This document shows, piece after piece, positions 16,758 through 25,356 of a DNA stretch of 64,000 nt. Made by a program: the position numbers and the translations under genes. A model generated the notes under the pieces. That model was not told where the DNA came from and ran no database searches. It saw only the letters and a list, made by a program, of their open reading frames with translations. Source of the stretch: Albidovulum litorale. Lineage in GTDB: Bacteria; Pseudomonadota; Alphaproteobacteria; Rhodobacterales; Rhodobacteraceae. The stretch is taken from NCBI RefSeq assembly GCF_025751495.1, contig NZ_JAOWKZ010000004.1, positions 248,001 through 312,000 on the forward strand. The letters run 5' to 3'. Position 1 is the stretch's first letter. Each line of letters begins with the position of its first letter.

Positions 16758-18443
16758 TCAGACCTCATCCGGGAAATGTTTCATCGTCAGGCGGATCGGG
16801 TTCGGGGCAGCCTGCCCCAGCCCGCAGATCGAGGCGTCGCCCATGACCTGGCAGAGGTCTTCCAGCAACTCCGCGTCCCATTTGTCAGCCTGCATCAGCT
16901 TTACCGCCTTTTCACAGCCGACGCGGCAGGGGGTGCACTGGCCGCAGCTCTCGCTTTCAAAGAAGCGCAGCATGTTGAGGGCGGCGGCCTTGGCGCTGTC
17001 CTTGTCCGACAGCACGACCACAGCAGCGGAGCCGATGAAGGTGCCATGCGGCTGGAGCGTGTCGAAGTCCAAGGGGATGTCGGACATGGATGCAGGCAGG
17101 AGGCCGGAGGACGGGCCGCCCGGCTGATAGGCCTTAAAGGCGTGACCTTCGGCCATGCCGCCGCAGGCGTCGATGATATCGGTGATCGTCGATCCGGCGG
17201 GCAGCAGGTAGACGCCCGGTTTCGCCACGCGGCCCGAGACCGAGTAGGAGCGCAGGCCCTTCCGCCCGTTCTTCTCGGTCGAGTTCAGAACTTCCGGCCC
17301 CTCGCGCACGATCCGTGTGACCCAGTGTAGCGTCTCGACGTTATGGACAAGCGTCGGGCGGTCGAAGATGCCCACGGCGGCGACATAGGGCGGGCGCTGG
17401 CGCGGGATGCCGCGCTTGCCTTCGATCGATTCGATCATCGCGCTTTCTTCGCCGCAGATATAGGCGCCTGCACCCCGGCGCAGCTCGACCTCACCCTTCA
17501 GGATGATCCCAGCACCTTCCAGCGCCTTGATCTCGCGGCGCAGGATTTCCAGAACGGCGGGATATTCGTCGCGCATGTAGATGAAGGAACGTTCCGCCTC
17601 GACCGCCCAGGCGGCGATCAGCATGCCTTCCAGCATCAGATGCGGTGTGCGTTCAAGATAGTAGCGATCCTTGAACGTGCCCGGTTCTCCCTCATCGCCA
17701 TTCACGGCGAGGTAGCGGACACCCGGATTGGCACGGACAAAGCCCCACTTCCGGCCCGAGGGGAAACCCGCGCCGCCAAGGCCGCGCAAGCCGGAGGCGA
17801 GCACGGTTTCCTGCACCTCTTCCCAGTCGCCGGATTTGCGCAGTTCGGCGAGTTTCGCGTAGCCGCCCGCAGCCTTGTAGGCCGCGAAATCCTCGTAGGC
17901 CGGGATTTCGGCGTGGAAATGGCCGTCTGCCAGCGCTGCCTCGACCTTCGAGGGCGTGGCATTGTCGATATGCTTGTGACCGATCTCCAGAACCGGCGCG
18001 GTGTCGCAGCGGCCCATGCAGGGCGCGCGCAGGACGCGGATCTTCTTCGGGTCCATGCCTTTTTCGAGCGCGGCGATAAGTGCCTCGGAGCCGGCGAGTT
18101 CGCAGGAGAGCGATTCACAGACGCGAATCGTCAGGTCGGGCGGCGGCGTCTCGCCTTCTTTCACCGGGTCGAAATGGGCGTAAAAGGTTGCGACCTCCCA
18201 GATCTCGGCCATGCCGGTGCCCAGTTCCTCGGCGAGCGCACGCAGATGCGGGGCCGAGAGGCAGCCGTATTTGTCCTGAATGAGGTGCAGATACTCGATC
18301 AACAGGTCGCGGCGGCGCGGACCGTCGCCCAGGAGCGCGCGAACCTCGGCCCATGCCTGATCCTCAAGCTGCCGCCCCTTCGGCGTCTTGCGCCCCTTGC
18401 CCCGTCCGGATTTCCAGACGCCGCCCTTGTCGTCGAGTGCCAT
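16758..18443 (-). CDS. fdhB: formate dehydrogenase beta subunit, NuoE-NuoF fusion (diaphorase)
   Basis: This 561-residue protein passes electrons from fdhA to NAD+. The N-terminal NuoE/FdsG-like part (about residues 25-165) has the [2Fe-2S] ligands C-E-S-L-S-C and C-M-G-R-C-D. The NuoF/FdsB-like part (from about 190) has G-L-G-G-A-G-F-P-S-G-R-K-W, the NADH/FMN motif G-A-G-A-Y-I-C-G-E-E and the [4Fe-4S] motif S-C-G-Q-C-T-P-C-R with a distal Cys in S-I-C-G-L-G. Fusion of the two subunits is the form known in Methylobacterium extorquens FDH1, a tungsten enzyme; Rhodobacter capsulatus has them separate. The ATG at 18443 is chosen over an upstream TTG (18488). It is the first gene of the fdhBA operon. 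Confidence 0.93.
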   Translation of the reverse strand: MALDDKGGVWKSGRGKGRKTPKGRQLEDQAWAEVRALLGDGPRRRDLLIEYLHLIQDKYGCLSAPHLRALAEELGTGMAEIWEVATFYAHFDPVKEGETPPPDLTIRVCESLSCELAGSEALIAALEKGMDPKKIRVLRAPCMGRCDTAPVLEIGHKHIDNATPSKVEAALADGHFHAEIPAYEDFAAYKAAGGYAKLAELRKSGDWEEVQETVLASGLRGLGGAGFPSGRKWGFVRANPGVRYLAVNGDEGEPGTFKDRYYLERTPHLMLEGMLIAAWAVEAERSFIYMRDEYPAVLEILRREIKALEGAGIILKGEVELRRGAGAYICGEESAMIESIEGKRGIPRQRPPYVAAVGIFDRPTLVHNVETLHWVTRIVREGPEVLNSTEKNGRKGLRSYSVSGRVAKPGVYLLPAGSTITDIIDACGGMAEGHAFKAYQPGGPSSGLLPASMSDIPLDFDTLQPHGTFIGSAAVVVLSDKDSAKAAALNMLRFFESESCGQCTPCRVGCEKAVKLMQADKWDAELLEDLCQVMGDASICGLGQAAPNPIRLTMKHFPDEV

Positions 18444-18630
18444 GGCCACGTATCCCGTCGTACACAGTTCAGGTGCCGCTTCTGACAAACCGATACTTTG
18501 GGATCAATTTCGCAATCCCGTCGGCCGATAGAAGAATCCTATCAAAAGCGACGCTTTCCAGTGATACAATTTCTCATGCTTCGGCGAAGAGCGATGGACA
18601 GAAAGCGCCGCCTTGCGTATCCCGGGCGTC

Positions 18631-18858
18631 ATGAAATGGGATCAGGAAATAGACGCGACCGGGCTTTTGTGCCCGTTGCCGGTGCTCAAGGCGCGCAAGC
18701 GGCTTTCAGGTATGGCGCAGGGTGCGGTGCTGCGGCTGATTGCAACTGACCCGGCTGCGGTGATTGACGTGCCGCATTTCTGTGCCGAGGCGGGGCATGA
18801 CCTGATTTCCACTGCTGAGGAAGGTGCGGCGCAGATCTACCTCATCCGCCGCCGCTGA
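18631..18858 (+). CDS. TusA-family sulfur-carrier protein
   Basis: This 75-residue cytoplasmic protein has the family signature L-L-C-P-L-P-V-L-K-A-R-K (Cys at about residue 14), whose Cys carries persulfide sulfur. Length and fold (I-A-T-D-P-A-A-V-I-D-V-P-H-F) fit TusA/SirA relatives. ATG 18631 is preferred to a TTG six codons upstream because it begins the conserved W-D-Q-E-I-D-A-T-G strand, though its ribosome site is weak. It is divergent from fdhB and overlaps the 3' end of the convergent tetR gene by 17 bases. Sulfur carriers are needed to sulfurate formate dehydrogenase (via FdhD) and to modify tRNA; the location suggests the former, by inference only. Confidence 0.8.
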   Translation: MKWDQEIDATGLLCPLPVLKARKRLSGMAQGAVLRLIATDPAAVIDVPHFCAEAGHDLISTAEEGAAQIYLIRRR

Positions 18859-19486
18859 CCGCGTCTTCGCGGTGGCGGGCCAGAAAGACCCGAAGTTCCT
18901 CATCCGAGGCAGGGCGGCCGGTGAAGGTTTCCAGATAGGTCGGAATGCGCCTGAGGCGCGCCTCCAGCGTCTCGGCGGTACCGAGCGCGATGTAACCGAC
19001 CTGCGTCAGATAGATCGCGTTGGCGCGGATATCGGCCTCTTCCGCAACATAGCCGTGACGTTGAAACATCGCGCGTATTGCGGCAATTCGGGCTGCGTCG
19101 GCCGCGTCGAAAGCGGCTTTCAGGGCGGTATCCGTCCGCGCCCAGTTTCGCATCGCGTGGTCAAGCGCCGCGTCGAAGAGTTCGGGGGTGATCCAGCAGT
19201 CGAAGAGATTAAGAACGGCGGCATTGATTGTCGGGGCGACGAGCTCAGTCTGGCGGACCAGGTTGCCAGTGTTTTTCTCCTGCCAGCGGGTGATCAGCGC
19301 CGCCAGCAATGCCTCGCGGTCGGGAAAGTGCCAGTAGAAGCTGGTTCGCGACAGACGTAGCCGCTTGGCCAGAGGCAGAATCTTTACCGCCTCCACCCCG
19401 CCTTCGATCAGCATCGCGTAAGCGGCCTCGATCCAGCCGCTTTCCGTGCCGCGCCAACCGCGTCCAAGGGGTTCCAAGTCGTCCAT
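18842..19486 (-). CDS. TetR-family transcriptional regulator
   Basis: This 214-residue regulator has an N-terminal helix-turn-helix (about residues 18-62) containing G-V-E-A-V-K-I-L-P-L-A-K-R-L-R-L-S-R-T-S and the hallmark F-Y-W-H-F-P-D-R-E-A-L. A variable all-helical ligand-binding domain follows. It is divergent from the StcD-like flavoprotein gene. The 148 bases between them hold a perfect 14-bp palindrome, the expected kind of operator, so it probably represses that gene and itself. The inducer is unknown. Its 3' end overlaps the tusA-like gene. Confidence 0.86.
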   Translation of the reverse strand: MDDLEPLGRGWRGTESGWIEAAYAMLIEGGVEAVKILPLAKRLRLSRTSFYWHFPDREALLAALITRWQEKNTGNLVRQTELVAPTINAAVLNLFDCWITPELFDAALDHAMRNWARTDTALKAAFDAADAARIAAIRAMFQRHGYVAEEADIRANAIYLTQVGYIALGTAETLEARLRRIPTYLETFTGRPASDEELRVFLARHREDAVSGGG

Positions 19487-19530
19487 ACCATCCGCTTACC
19501 GCGTAATTGGGGGATGCGAGCGTAAAAAAT

Positions 19531-19544
19531 CGACACATGTGTCG
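19531..19544. promoter_or_regulatory. palindromic operator, probably for the TetR regulator
   Basis: CGACACATGTGTCG is a perfect 14-bp palindrome flanked by A-rich and T-rich runs (19525-19530, 19546-19550). It lies 44 bases upstream of the tetR start and 90 bases upstream of the flavoprotein start. Its position and symmetry suit a TetR dimer. Confidence 0.65.
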
Positions 19545-19634
19545 GTTTTTGCCATTCTGAGGATCCAAAACCGCTCTAAAAGCGATTCCACAACAGCCCG
19601 GGACTGGCCCGGGCAATTCGACAGGACATGTGCC

Positions 19635-21677
19635 ATGGCTTCGAACGACCCGCTGTTGCAGCCCTATCAGCTCAAGCATCTGACGCTGAAAAACCGGATC
19701 ATGACGACGAGCCATGAGCCTGCCTATCCCGAAGATGGCATGCCGAAGGACCGCTATCGCGCCTATCATGTGGAGCGGGCAAAGGCGGGCGTGGCGATGA
19801 CGATGACGGCGGGTTCCGCCTCGGTTAGCCGCGACAGCCCGCCGGTCTTCAACAACGTGCTCGTCTGGAAGGACGAGGTCGTCGGCTGGATGCGGAAGCT
19901 CGCCGACGAGTGCCACGATCAAGGCTGCGCGGTGATGATCCAGCTCACCCATCTCGGTCGGCGGACAGGCTGGGACAAGGGCGCCTGGCTGCCCTCTGTC
20001 AGTTCCACCCGCGACCGCGAGCCGGCGCATCGCCGCTTCCCCAAGCTCGCCGAGGACTGGGACATCGCACGGATCATCGGCGATTTCGCCGATGCCGCCG
20101 AGCGGATGAAGCAGGCGGGCCTCGATGGGGTTGAGATCATGACCCACGGTCATCTCCTCGACCAGTTCATCTCGCCGCTCACCAACGAACTCGACGGGCC
20201 CTACGGCAAGGAAAGCCTCGCCACGAGGATGCGCCTGACGCTCGACATCATTGACGCGGTGCGTCGCCGTGTGGGCGACGCTTTTATTGTCGGCACGCGG
20301 TTTGCGCCCGATGAGGCCGAAGAGGGCGGCATCACCGAGGAAATGGGCCTCGAGATCGCGCATATGTTCAAGGCGAGCGGACAGGTCGACTACCTTAACA
20401 TCAACCGCGGCCGCATCCACACCGACCCGGCGATGACCGACATGATCCCGATCCAGGGCGCGCGCTCGGCGCCGCATCTCGACCTCGCCGGAAGGGTCCG
20501 GGCCGAAGTCGGCTTGCCGACCTTCCACGCCGCGCGCATTCCTGACGTGGCAACGGCGCGACACGCAGTCGTGACAGGGCAGCTCGACATGGTGGGCATG
20601 ACCCGCGCGCACATGGCCGACCCCTATATCGTCCAGAAGATCCGGGAAGGCCGCGAGGATGACATCCGACCCTGCGTCGGCGCGACATACTGCCTCGACC
20701 GAATCTATGGCGCGGGCGAGGCGCTTTGCATTCACAACGCGGCGACGGGCCGCGAACTGACGATGCCGCACAAGATCGCGCGCGCGGAGCAGCCGAAGCG
20801 GATCGTGATCGCGGGCGCTGGTCCGGCCGGCCTCGAGGCGGCGCGGGTCGCCGCCGAACGCGGCCACCATGTCACAGTGTTCGAGGCTGCCGACCAGCCC
20901 GGCGGTCAGGTCCGGCTGACCGCGCAGACGAAGCGCCGGTCCGAGATGATCGGGATTATCGACTGGCGCATGGCGCAATGTGCTGCGCGCGATGTAGAGT
21001 TCCGTTTCAACACCTGGGCCGAGGCCGACGATGTCATGGCCCTCAATCCCGATGTCGTGATCGTCGCGACGGGCGGCCTGCCGCACACGGACATCCTTTC
21101 GTCCGGCGACGACCTCACGGTTTCGGCCTGGGATATCCTTTCTGGCGACGCCAAGCCCGGCCGTGATGTCCTGATCTACGACGAGGCCGGCGACCATGCG
21201 GCGCTTCAGGCGGCCGACGTGCTTGCCGCGAGCGGCGCGAAGGTCGAAATCATGACCCGAGACCGCAGCTTCTCGCCCGATGTCATGGCGATGAACCTTG
21301 TCCCCTATATGCGGAGTTTGCAGGAGAAGGACGTCACTTTCACCGTGACCTGGCTTCTCAAGGCGGTACGCAAGGCGGGCAACCGGCTGATGGCGACACT
21401 CGGGACGGATTACTCCAAATTCACGAAGGACAAGGACTACGACCAGATCGTCGTGAACTGCGGCACGATGCCGAATGCCGACCTCTACTTCGACCTCAAG
21501 GAGCAGTCGGTCAACCGTGGCGAAGTCGACCATGCCGCACTGATCGACGGTCGGCCGCAGGAGTTGCGCACCAACCCCGAAGGGCGGTTCCAGCTTTTCC
21601 GCATCGGCGACGCGGTTTCGGCGCGGAACACGCATGCGGCGATCTATGACGCGCTTCGGCTGGTGAAAGACATCTGA
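19635..21677 (+). CDS. StcD-like flavoprotein (N-methylproline demethylase / NADH:flavin oxidoreductase family)
   Basis: This 680-residue enzyme has an N-terminal old-yellow-enzyme FMN barrel (Q-L-T-H-L-G-R-R at about 97, G-H-L-L-D-Q-F-I-S-P at about 170). A Cys-containing linker follows (C-V-G-A-T-Y-C ... L-C-I-H-N, about 346-366). The C-terminal part binds FAD/NAD (V-I-A-G-A-G-P-A-G-L-E-A-A at about 393 and a second dinucleotide site). Layout and size match trimethylamine dehydrogenase, 2,4-dienoyl-CoA reductase and the stachydrine-pathway demethylase StcD; the wording of the barrel fits StcD best. Demethylation would release formaldehyde. The second of the four usual cluster cysteines is Ala. 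ATG 19635 is used because upstream in-frame sequence runs through the regulator promoter. It is controlled by the divergent TetR, by inference. Confidence 0.78.
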   Translation: MASNDPLLQPYQLKHLTLKNRIMTTSHEPAYPEDGMPKDRYRAYHVERAKAGVAMTMTAGSASVSRDSPPVFNNVLVWKDEVVGWMRKLADECHDQGCAVMIQLTHLGRRTGWDKGAWLPSVSSTRDREPAHRRFPKLAEDWDIARIIGDFADAAERMKQAGLDGVEIMTHGHLLDQFISPLTNELDGPYGKESLATRMRLTLDIIDAVRRRVGDAFIVGTRFAPDEAEEGGITEEMGLEIAHMFKASGQVDYLNINRGRIHTDPAMTDMIPIQGARSAPHLDLAGRVRAEVGLPTFHAARIPDVATARHAVVTGQLDMVGMTRAHMADPYIVQKIREGREDDIRPCVGATYCLDRIYGAGEALCIHNAATGRELTMPHKIARAEQPKRIVIAGAGPAGLEAARVAAERGHHVTVFEAADQPGGQVRLTAQTKRRSEMIGIIDWRMAQCAARDVEFRFNTWAEADDVMALNPDVVIVATGGLPHTDILSSGDDLTVSAWDILSGDAKPGRDVLIYDEAGDHAALQAADVLAASGAKVEIMTRDRSFSPDVMAMNLVPYMRSLQEKDVTFTVTWLLKAVRKAGNRLMATLGTDYSKFTKDKDYDQIVVNCGTMPNADLYFDLKEQSVNRGEVDHAALIDGRPQELRTNPEGRFQLFRIGDAVSARNTHAAIYDALRLVKDI

Positions 21678-21777
21678 CGTCTTTCGCTTTCGTCTCCGTT
21701 CGTTATTGTGGTGGCTCGAATCCGGCGATCAGACCGGGAATGCCACCGCAAGCGACGGTCGGGAGGAAAGGCGAAAG

Positions 21778-22641
21778 ATGAGATATCTGGCTGCGAAAAC
21801 GGCTGCCGAGGCGGCAGGAGCCTTGGCTGCTGAAAAGGGTCTGACCCGGATTCTGGCGGGGGGCACGGATGTGCTCGTGCAGCTTCGATCCGGCATGGTC
21901 GAACCCGACCTGATTGTCGATATCAAGAAGATCCCCGGCATTCGCGGGATCGTCACCGAGAACGGCGGTTTCCGCATCGGGGCGGCTGTGTCGGGTGCCG
22001 AGATCGGCGAACACGCCGCGCTCTGCGCCGCATGGCCCGGTGTGGCCGAGGGCGTGCAGCTGATCGGCTCGACCCAGGTGCAGGGCCGCTGCACCATGGT
22101 CGGCAATCTCTGCAATGCCTCGCCGGCAGGCGATGCGGTGCCCTCGCTGGTCGCCGCCAACGCTGTCGCCCGAATCGCTGGTCCTGATGGCGAACGCGAT
22201 TGTCCCGTCGCGGACGTTCCGGCAGGCCCCGGCAAGACCACGCTGAAGAAGGGCGAGATCATCACGTCGATCTTCCTGCCCGCGCGGCCCGAACACGCGG
22301 CCGACGCCTATCTTCGCTTCATCCCGAGGACCGAGATGGACATCGCGGTGGCTTCGGCTGGCGTGTCGCTGGAACTGAACGCCGATGGCACGGTAAAGGT
22401 CGCGCGCATCGCGCTGGGCGCCGTCGCGCCGACAGTTGTTCTTGCCGAAGCGGCAGGCAAGGCGCTGGTCGGCACGAAACTCGATGACGACGCGCTCGCG
22501 GCGATGGCCAAAGCCTGCGAAGCCATCTGCAACCCGATCGACGACAAGCGCGGGACCATCGCCTTCCGCACCAAAACCGCAGGAACGCTCGCCAGGCGCG
22601 CTGCCCTTATCGCCTATACCCGCGCCGGAGGTTCGAAATGA
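21778..22641 (+). CDS. molybdenum hydroxylase FAD subunit (CoxM-like)
   Basis: This 287-residue protein is the FAD-binding medium subunit of a xanthine-dehydrogenase/CO-dehydrogenase family enzyme. It carries the flavin motifs I-L-A-G-G-T-D-V-L-V-Q-L (about residue 30) and T-M-V-G-N-L-C-N-A-S-P-A-G-D (about 108). Electrons pass from the Mo site via the iron-sulfur subunit to this FAD. The start ATG 21778 follows GGGAGGAAAGG. It overlaps the next gene by 4 bases. It is in line after the StcD-like gene with a 100-base gap, so it could be in the same transcript. Confidence 0.87.
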   Translation: MRYLAAKTAAEAAGALAAEKGLTRILAGGTDVLVQLRSGMVEPDLIVDIKKIPGIRGIVTENGGFRIGAAVSGAEIGEHAALCAAWPGVAEGVQLIGSTQVQGRCTMVGNLCNASPAGDAVPSLVAANAVARIAGPDGERDCPVADVPAGPGKTTLKKGEIITSIFLPARPEHAADAYLRFIPRTEMDIAVASAGVSLELNADGTVKVARIALGAVAPTVVLAEAAGKALVGTKLDDDALAAMAKACEAICNPIDDKRGTIAFRTKTAGTLARRAALIAYTRAGGSK

Positions 22642-23114
22642 CCAAGCTGCATGTCTCCACCACGATCAATGGCGATGCGTATGAATTCCTCTGCGCGCCG
22701 GAGGAAACGCTGCTCGACGTGCTCAGGAACCGCCTTGGCCTGACCGGCGCAAAGGAAGGCTGCGGCACCGGCGATTGCGGTGCCTGTTCGGTAACGGTGA
22801 ACGGGCGGCTGGTCTGTTCCTGTCTGGTGCTGGGTGCCGAGGCCGACGGGGCAGAGGTCACGACCATCGAGGGCATGGCCGATGGCGACGAGTTGCACCC
22901 GCTGCAGCGCCATTTCATCGACGGCGCGGCGCTGCAATGCGGGGTCTGCACGCCCGGCATTCTCGTTGCCGCCAAGGCGCTTCTGGAGAAGAACCCGGAC
23001 CCGAGTGACGAGGAACTGCGCTATTGGCTCGCCGGCAATCTCTGCCGCTGTACCGGTTACGACAAGATCATCCGCGCCGTTCAGGCGGCGGCGGCCGAAA
23101 TGAGGGGGGCCTGA
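22638..23114 (+). CDS. molybdenum hydroxylase [2Fe-2S] subunit (CoxS-like)
   Basis: This 158-residue small subunit has two [2Fe-2S] domains: a plant-ferredoxin type (C-G-T-G-D-C-G-A-C-S-V ... V-C-S-C, about residues 41-63) and a helical one (C-G-V-C-T-P-G and C-R-C-T-G-Y, about 101-140). Length and motifs are those of CoxS/XdhA-type subunits. It is the middle gene of the operon, overlapping the FAD-subunit gene by ATGA and lying one base before the large-subunit gene. Confidence 0.92.
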   Translation: MTKLHVSTTINGDAYEFLCAPEETLLDVLRNRLGLTGAKEGCGTGDCGACSVTVNGRLVCSCLVLGAEADGAEVTTIEGMADGDELHPLQRHFIDGAALQCGVCTPGILVAAKALLEKNPDPSDEELRYWLAGNLCRCTGYDKIIRAVQAAAAEMRGA

Positions 23115-23115
23115 C

Positions 23116-25356
23116 ATGTCCTTGGACGAATACACCCGTCGCGAGTTCAAGCAGGTCGGCACGCGGGTCCGCCGCCCGGATGGGGTGGATAAGGTCACCG
23201 GTCGGGCGATGTACGGTGCCGATGCGACTGCGCCCGGCATGCTCACGGGCCGCATCCTGCGGTCCCCGCATGCCCACGCGCGGATCAAGAGCATCGACGT
23301 CTCGGCGGCGCTGGCGCTGAAGGGCGTGAAGGCCGTGATCACCGGCGATGATTTCGCCGTTCCCGAGGATGATTTCATCCGAGACGTGCAGGAAAATTGC
23401 ATGGCGCGTGGCAAGGCACTTTACGATGGCCATGCCGTCGCCGCGGTCGCCGCGACCGATGCGGCCACGGCGAAGGCCGCGCTCAAGGCCATCAAGGTCG
23501 ATTACGAAATCCTGCCCCACGTGACCGATGTCGATGAGGCGATGAAGCCCGGCGCGCCGGTCGTGCAGGCGGGCCGGGTGCAGGAAAATGTGCCGAAGGG
23601 ATATTCGGAGAACGTCACCGCGCATTTCGAATTCGGTCACGGCGACATGGAAGCCGGGTTCGCCAAGGCCGACAAGATCATTGAGCGCAGCTTCAAGACC
23701 GCCGCCACCCATCAGGGCTATATCGAACCCCATGCCTGCCTCGCCTCGGTCACCTCGGACGGCAAGGCCGATCTCTGGTGCTGCACGCAAGGACAATTCT
23801 ATGTCCGCACGCTCTGCGCCACGATCATGGGGATGGAGGCGAGCCAGTTGCGCGTTACCGCCTCCGAAATCGGCGGCGGCTTTGGCGGCAAGACGACGGT
23901 CTTCATCGAACCCGTGGCGCTGATGCTGTCGAAGAAAGCCGGCCGACCGGTCAAGATCGTGATGAGCCGGGACGAGGTTTTCCGGGCGACCGGCCCGACC
24001 GTTTCGTCGTCCTCCGACGTCAAGATCGGCATGTCCAAGGACGGCCGGATCACGGCGGCAGAGGCGACGCTTCGTTATCAGGGCGGCGCGTTTCCCTGCG
24101 GCACGACCGAATTCGGCTGCTCGGCGGCCTTCGCGGCCTATGATCTGGACGCCGTCCGCACCTACGGCTGGTCGGTCATGACCAACCGCCCGAAAGAGGC
24201 CGCTTATCGCGCCCCGGGTGCGCCGATGGCGGTCTATGCGGTTGAAAGCGTGGTCGATGAACTGTGCCTGCATTTCGGCCTCGATCCGCTTGAGACCCGC
24301 CTGAAGAACGCCGCGCGCAAGGGCACGAAATCCTCCTACGGGCCGACCTTCCCTGATATCGGGTTGGTGGCGACGCTGGAGGCGGCAAAGGCCCATCCGC
24401 ATTACAAGGCCCCGCTGAAGCCCGGTCAGGGTCGCGGCCTGTCCTGCGGCTTCTGGTTCAATTTTGGCGGCAATACCTGTGTCAGCCTCAACGTGAACAC
24501 CGACGGCACGGTCGGCATTACCGAGGGCAACCCGGATATCGGCGGGTCCCGCGCCTCGATCAGCCTGATGGCGGCCGAGGAACTGGGCATTCCCTATGAA
24601 CGTATTCGCACCATCGTCGCCGACACCTCGTCATTGGGGTACAACGATGTGACAGATGGCAGCCGCGTGACCTTCGCGGTGGGGCTGGCCACGATCAAGG
24701 CTGCCCGCGATGCGATCAGGAAAATGAGCGCGCGCGCGGCAAAGATATGGGGCATCGACCCCGAGGCCGTGGAATGGAAGGATGGCGCTGCTGTGCCCGC
24801 TGGACCCAATGCCGGAAAGTTCCCGCCGATGACGCTCGCCGAGATCGCTGCGGTTTCGGCCGAGACGGGGGGGCCCATCGCGGGGCATTACGAGGTCAAT
24901 GCCGATGGCGCGGGCGTCAGCTTTGGCGTCCATCTCTGCGATGTCGAGGTCGACCGTGAGACCGGCGCGACCAAGGTGTTGCGCTACACCGTCTTCCAGG
25001 ATGCCGGCAAGGCCGTGCACCCCGACTATGTCGAGGGACAGATGCAGGGCGGGGCCGTGCAGGGCATCGGCTGGGCGCTGAACGAGGAGTATATCTACGG
25101 GGCGGACGGTCGGCTTCAGAACCCGACTTTCCTCGACTACCGCGTTCCGGTGGCCTCTGACCTGCCGATGATCGAGACGGTGATCCTTGAAATCCCGAAC
25201 CCGGGCCACCCCTACGGCGTGCGCGGTGTGGGCGAAACCGGGATCGTGCCGCCGCTCGCCGCGCTCTCGAACGCGGTGTCGCACGCGACCGGCGTCCGCA
25301 TGACGGAATTGCCGATGTCGCCGCCGCGGGTGCTGAAGGCCATCGGGGGCGCCTGA
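23116..25356 (+). CDS. molybdenum hydroxylase large (molybdopterin) subunit (CoxL-like)
   Basis: This 746-residue catalytic subunit belongs to the xanthine oxidase superfamily. Visible features: the ald_Xan_dh_C N-terminal domain (V-R-R-P-D-G-V-D-K-V-T-G-R-A, about 18-31), E-I-G-G-G-F-G-G-K-T (about 253-262), the loop A-Y-R-A-P-G-A-P, and the C-terminal catalytic Glu in G-V-G-E-T-G-I-V-P-P. CO dehydrogenases have A-Y-R-C-S-F-R at the loop, so this is not a CO oxidiser. The substrate is probably a nitrogen heterocycle or aldehyde. No xdhC- or coxDEF-type maturation gene follows; instead a MoaD-like gene starts at the stop codon. Neighbours are the StcD-like enzyme and an amine-type importer. 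Confidence 0.88.
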   Translation: MSLDEYTRREFKQVGTRVRRPDGVDKVTGRAMYGADATAPGMLTGRILRSPHAHARIKSIDVSAALALKGVKAVITGDDFAVPEDDFIRDVQENCMARGKALYDGHAVAAVAATDAATAKAALKAIKVDYEILPHVTDVDEAMKPGAPVVQAGRVQENVPKGYSENVTAHFEFGHGDMEAGFAKADKIIERSFKTAATHQGYIEPHACLASVTSDGKADLWCCTQGQFYVRTLCATIMGMEASQLRVTASEIGGGFGGKTTVFIEPVALMLSKKAGRPVKIVMSRDEVFRATGPTVSSSSDVKIGMSKDGRITAAEATLRYQGGAFPCGTTEFGCSAAFAAYDLDAVRTYGWSVMTNRPKEAAYRAPGAPMAVYAVESVVDELCLHFGLDPLETRLKNAARKGTKSSYGPTFPDIGLVATLEAAKAHPHYKAPLKPGQGRGLSCGFWFNFGGNTCVSLNVNTDGTVGITEGNPDIGGSRASISLMAAEELGIPYERIRTIVADTSSLGYNDVTDGSRVTFAVGLATIKAARDAIRKMSARAAKIWGIDPEAVEWKDGAAVPAGPNAGKFPPMTLAEIAAVSAETGGPIAGHYEVNADGAGVSFGVHLCDVEVDRETGATKVLRYTVFQDAGKAVHPDYVEGQMQGGAVQGIGWALNEEYIYGADGRLQNPTFLDYRVPVASDLPMIETVILEIPNPGHPYGVRGVGETGIVPPLAALSNAVSHATGVRMTELPMSPPRVLKAIGGA

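Noticed and set aside
19245-21635. 796-codon open frame on the minus strand
   Set aside because: Antisense to the StcD-like flavoprotein and crossing the tetR promoter; no domain seen.
23116-25356. Carbon monoxide dehydrogenase (coxL)
   Set aside because: The active-site loop reads A-Y-R-A-P-G-A-P, not the A-Y-R-C-S-F-R of true CO dehydrogenases.
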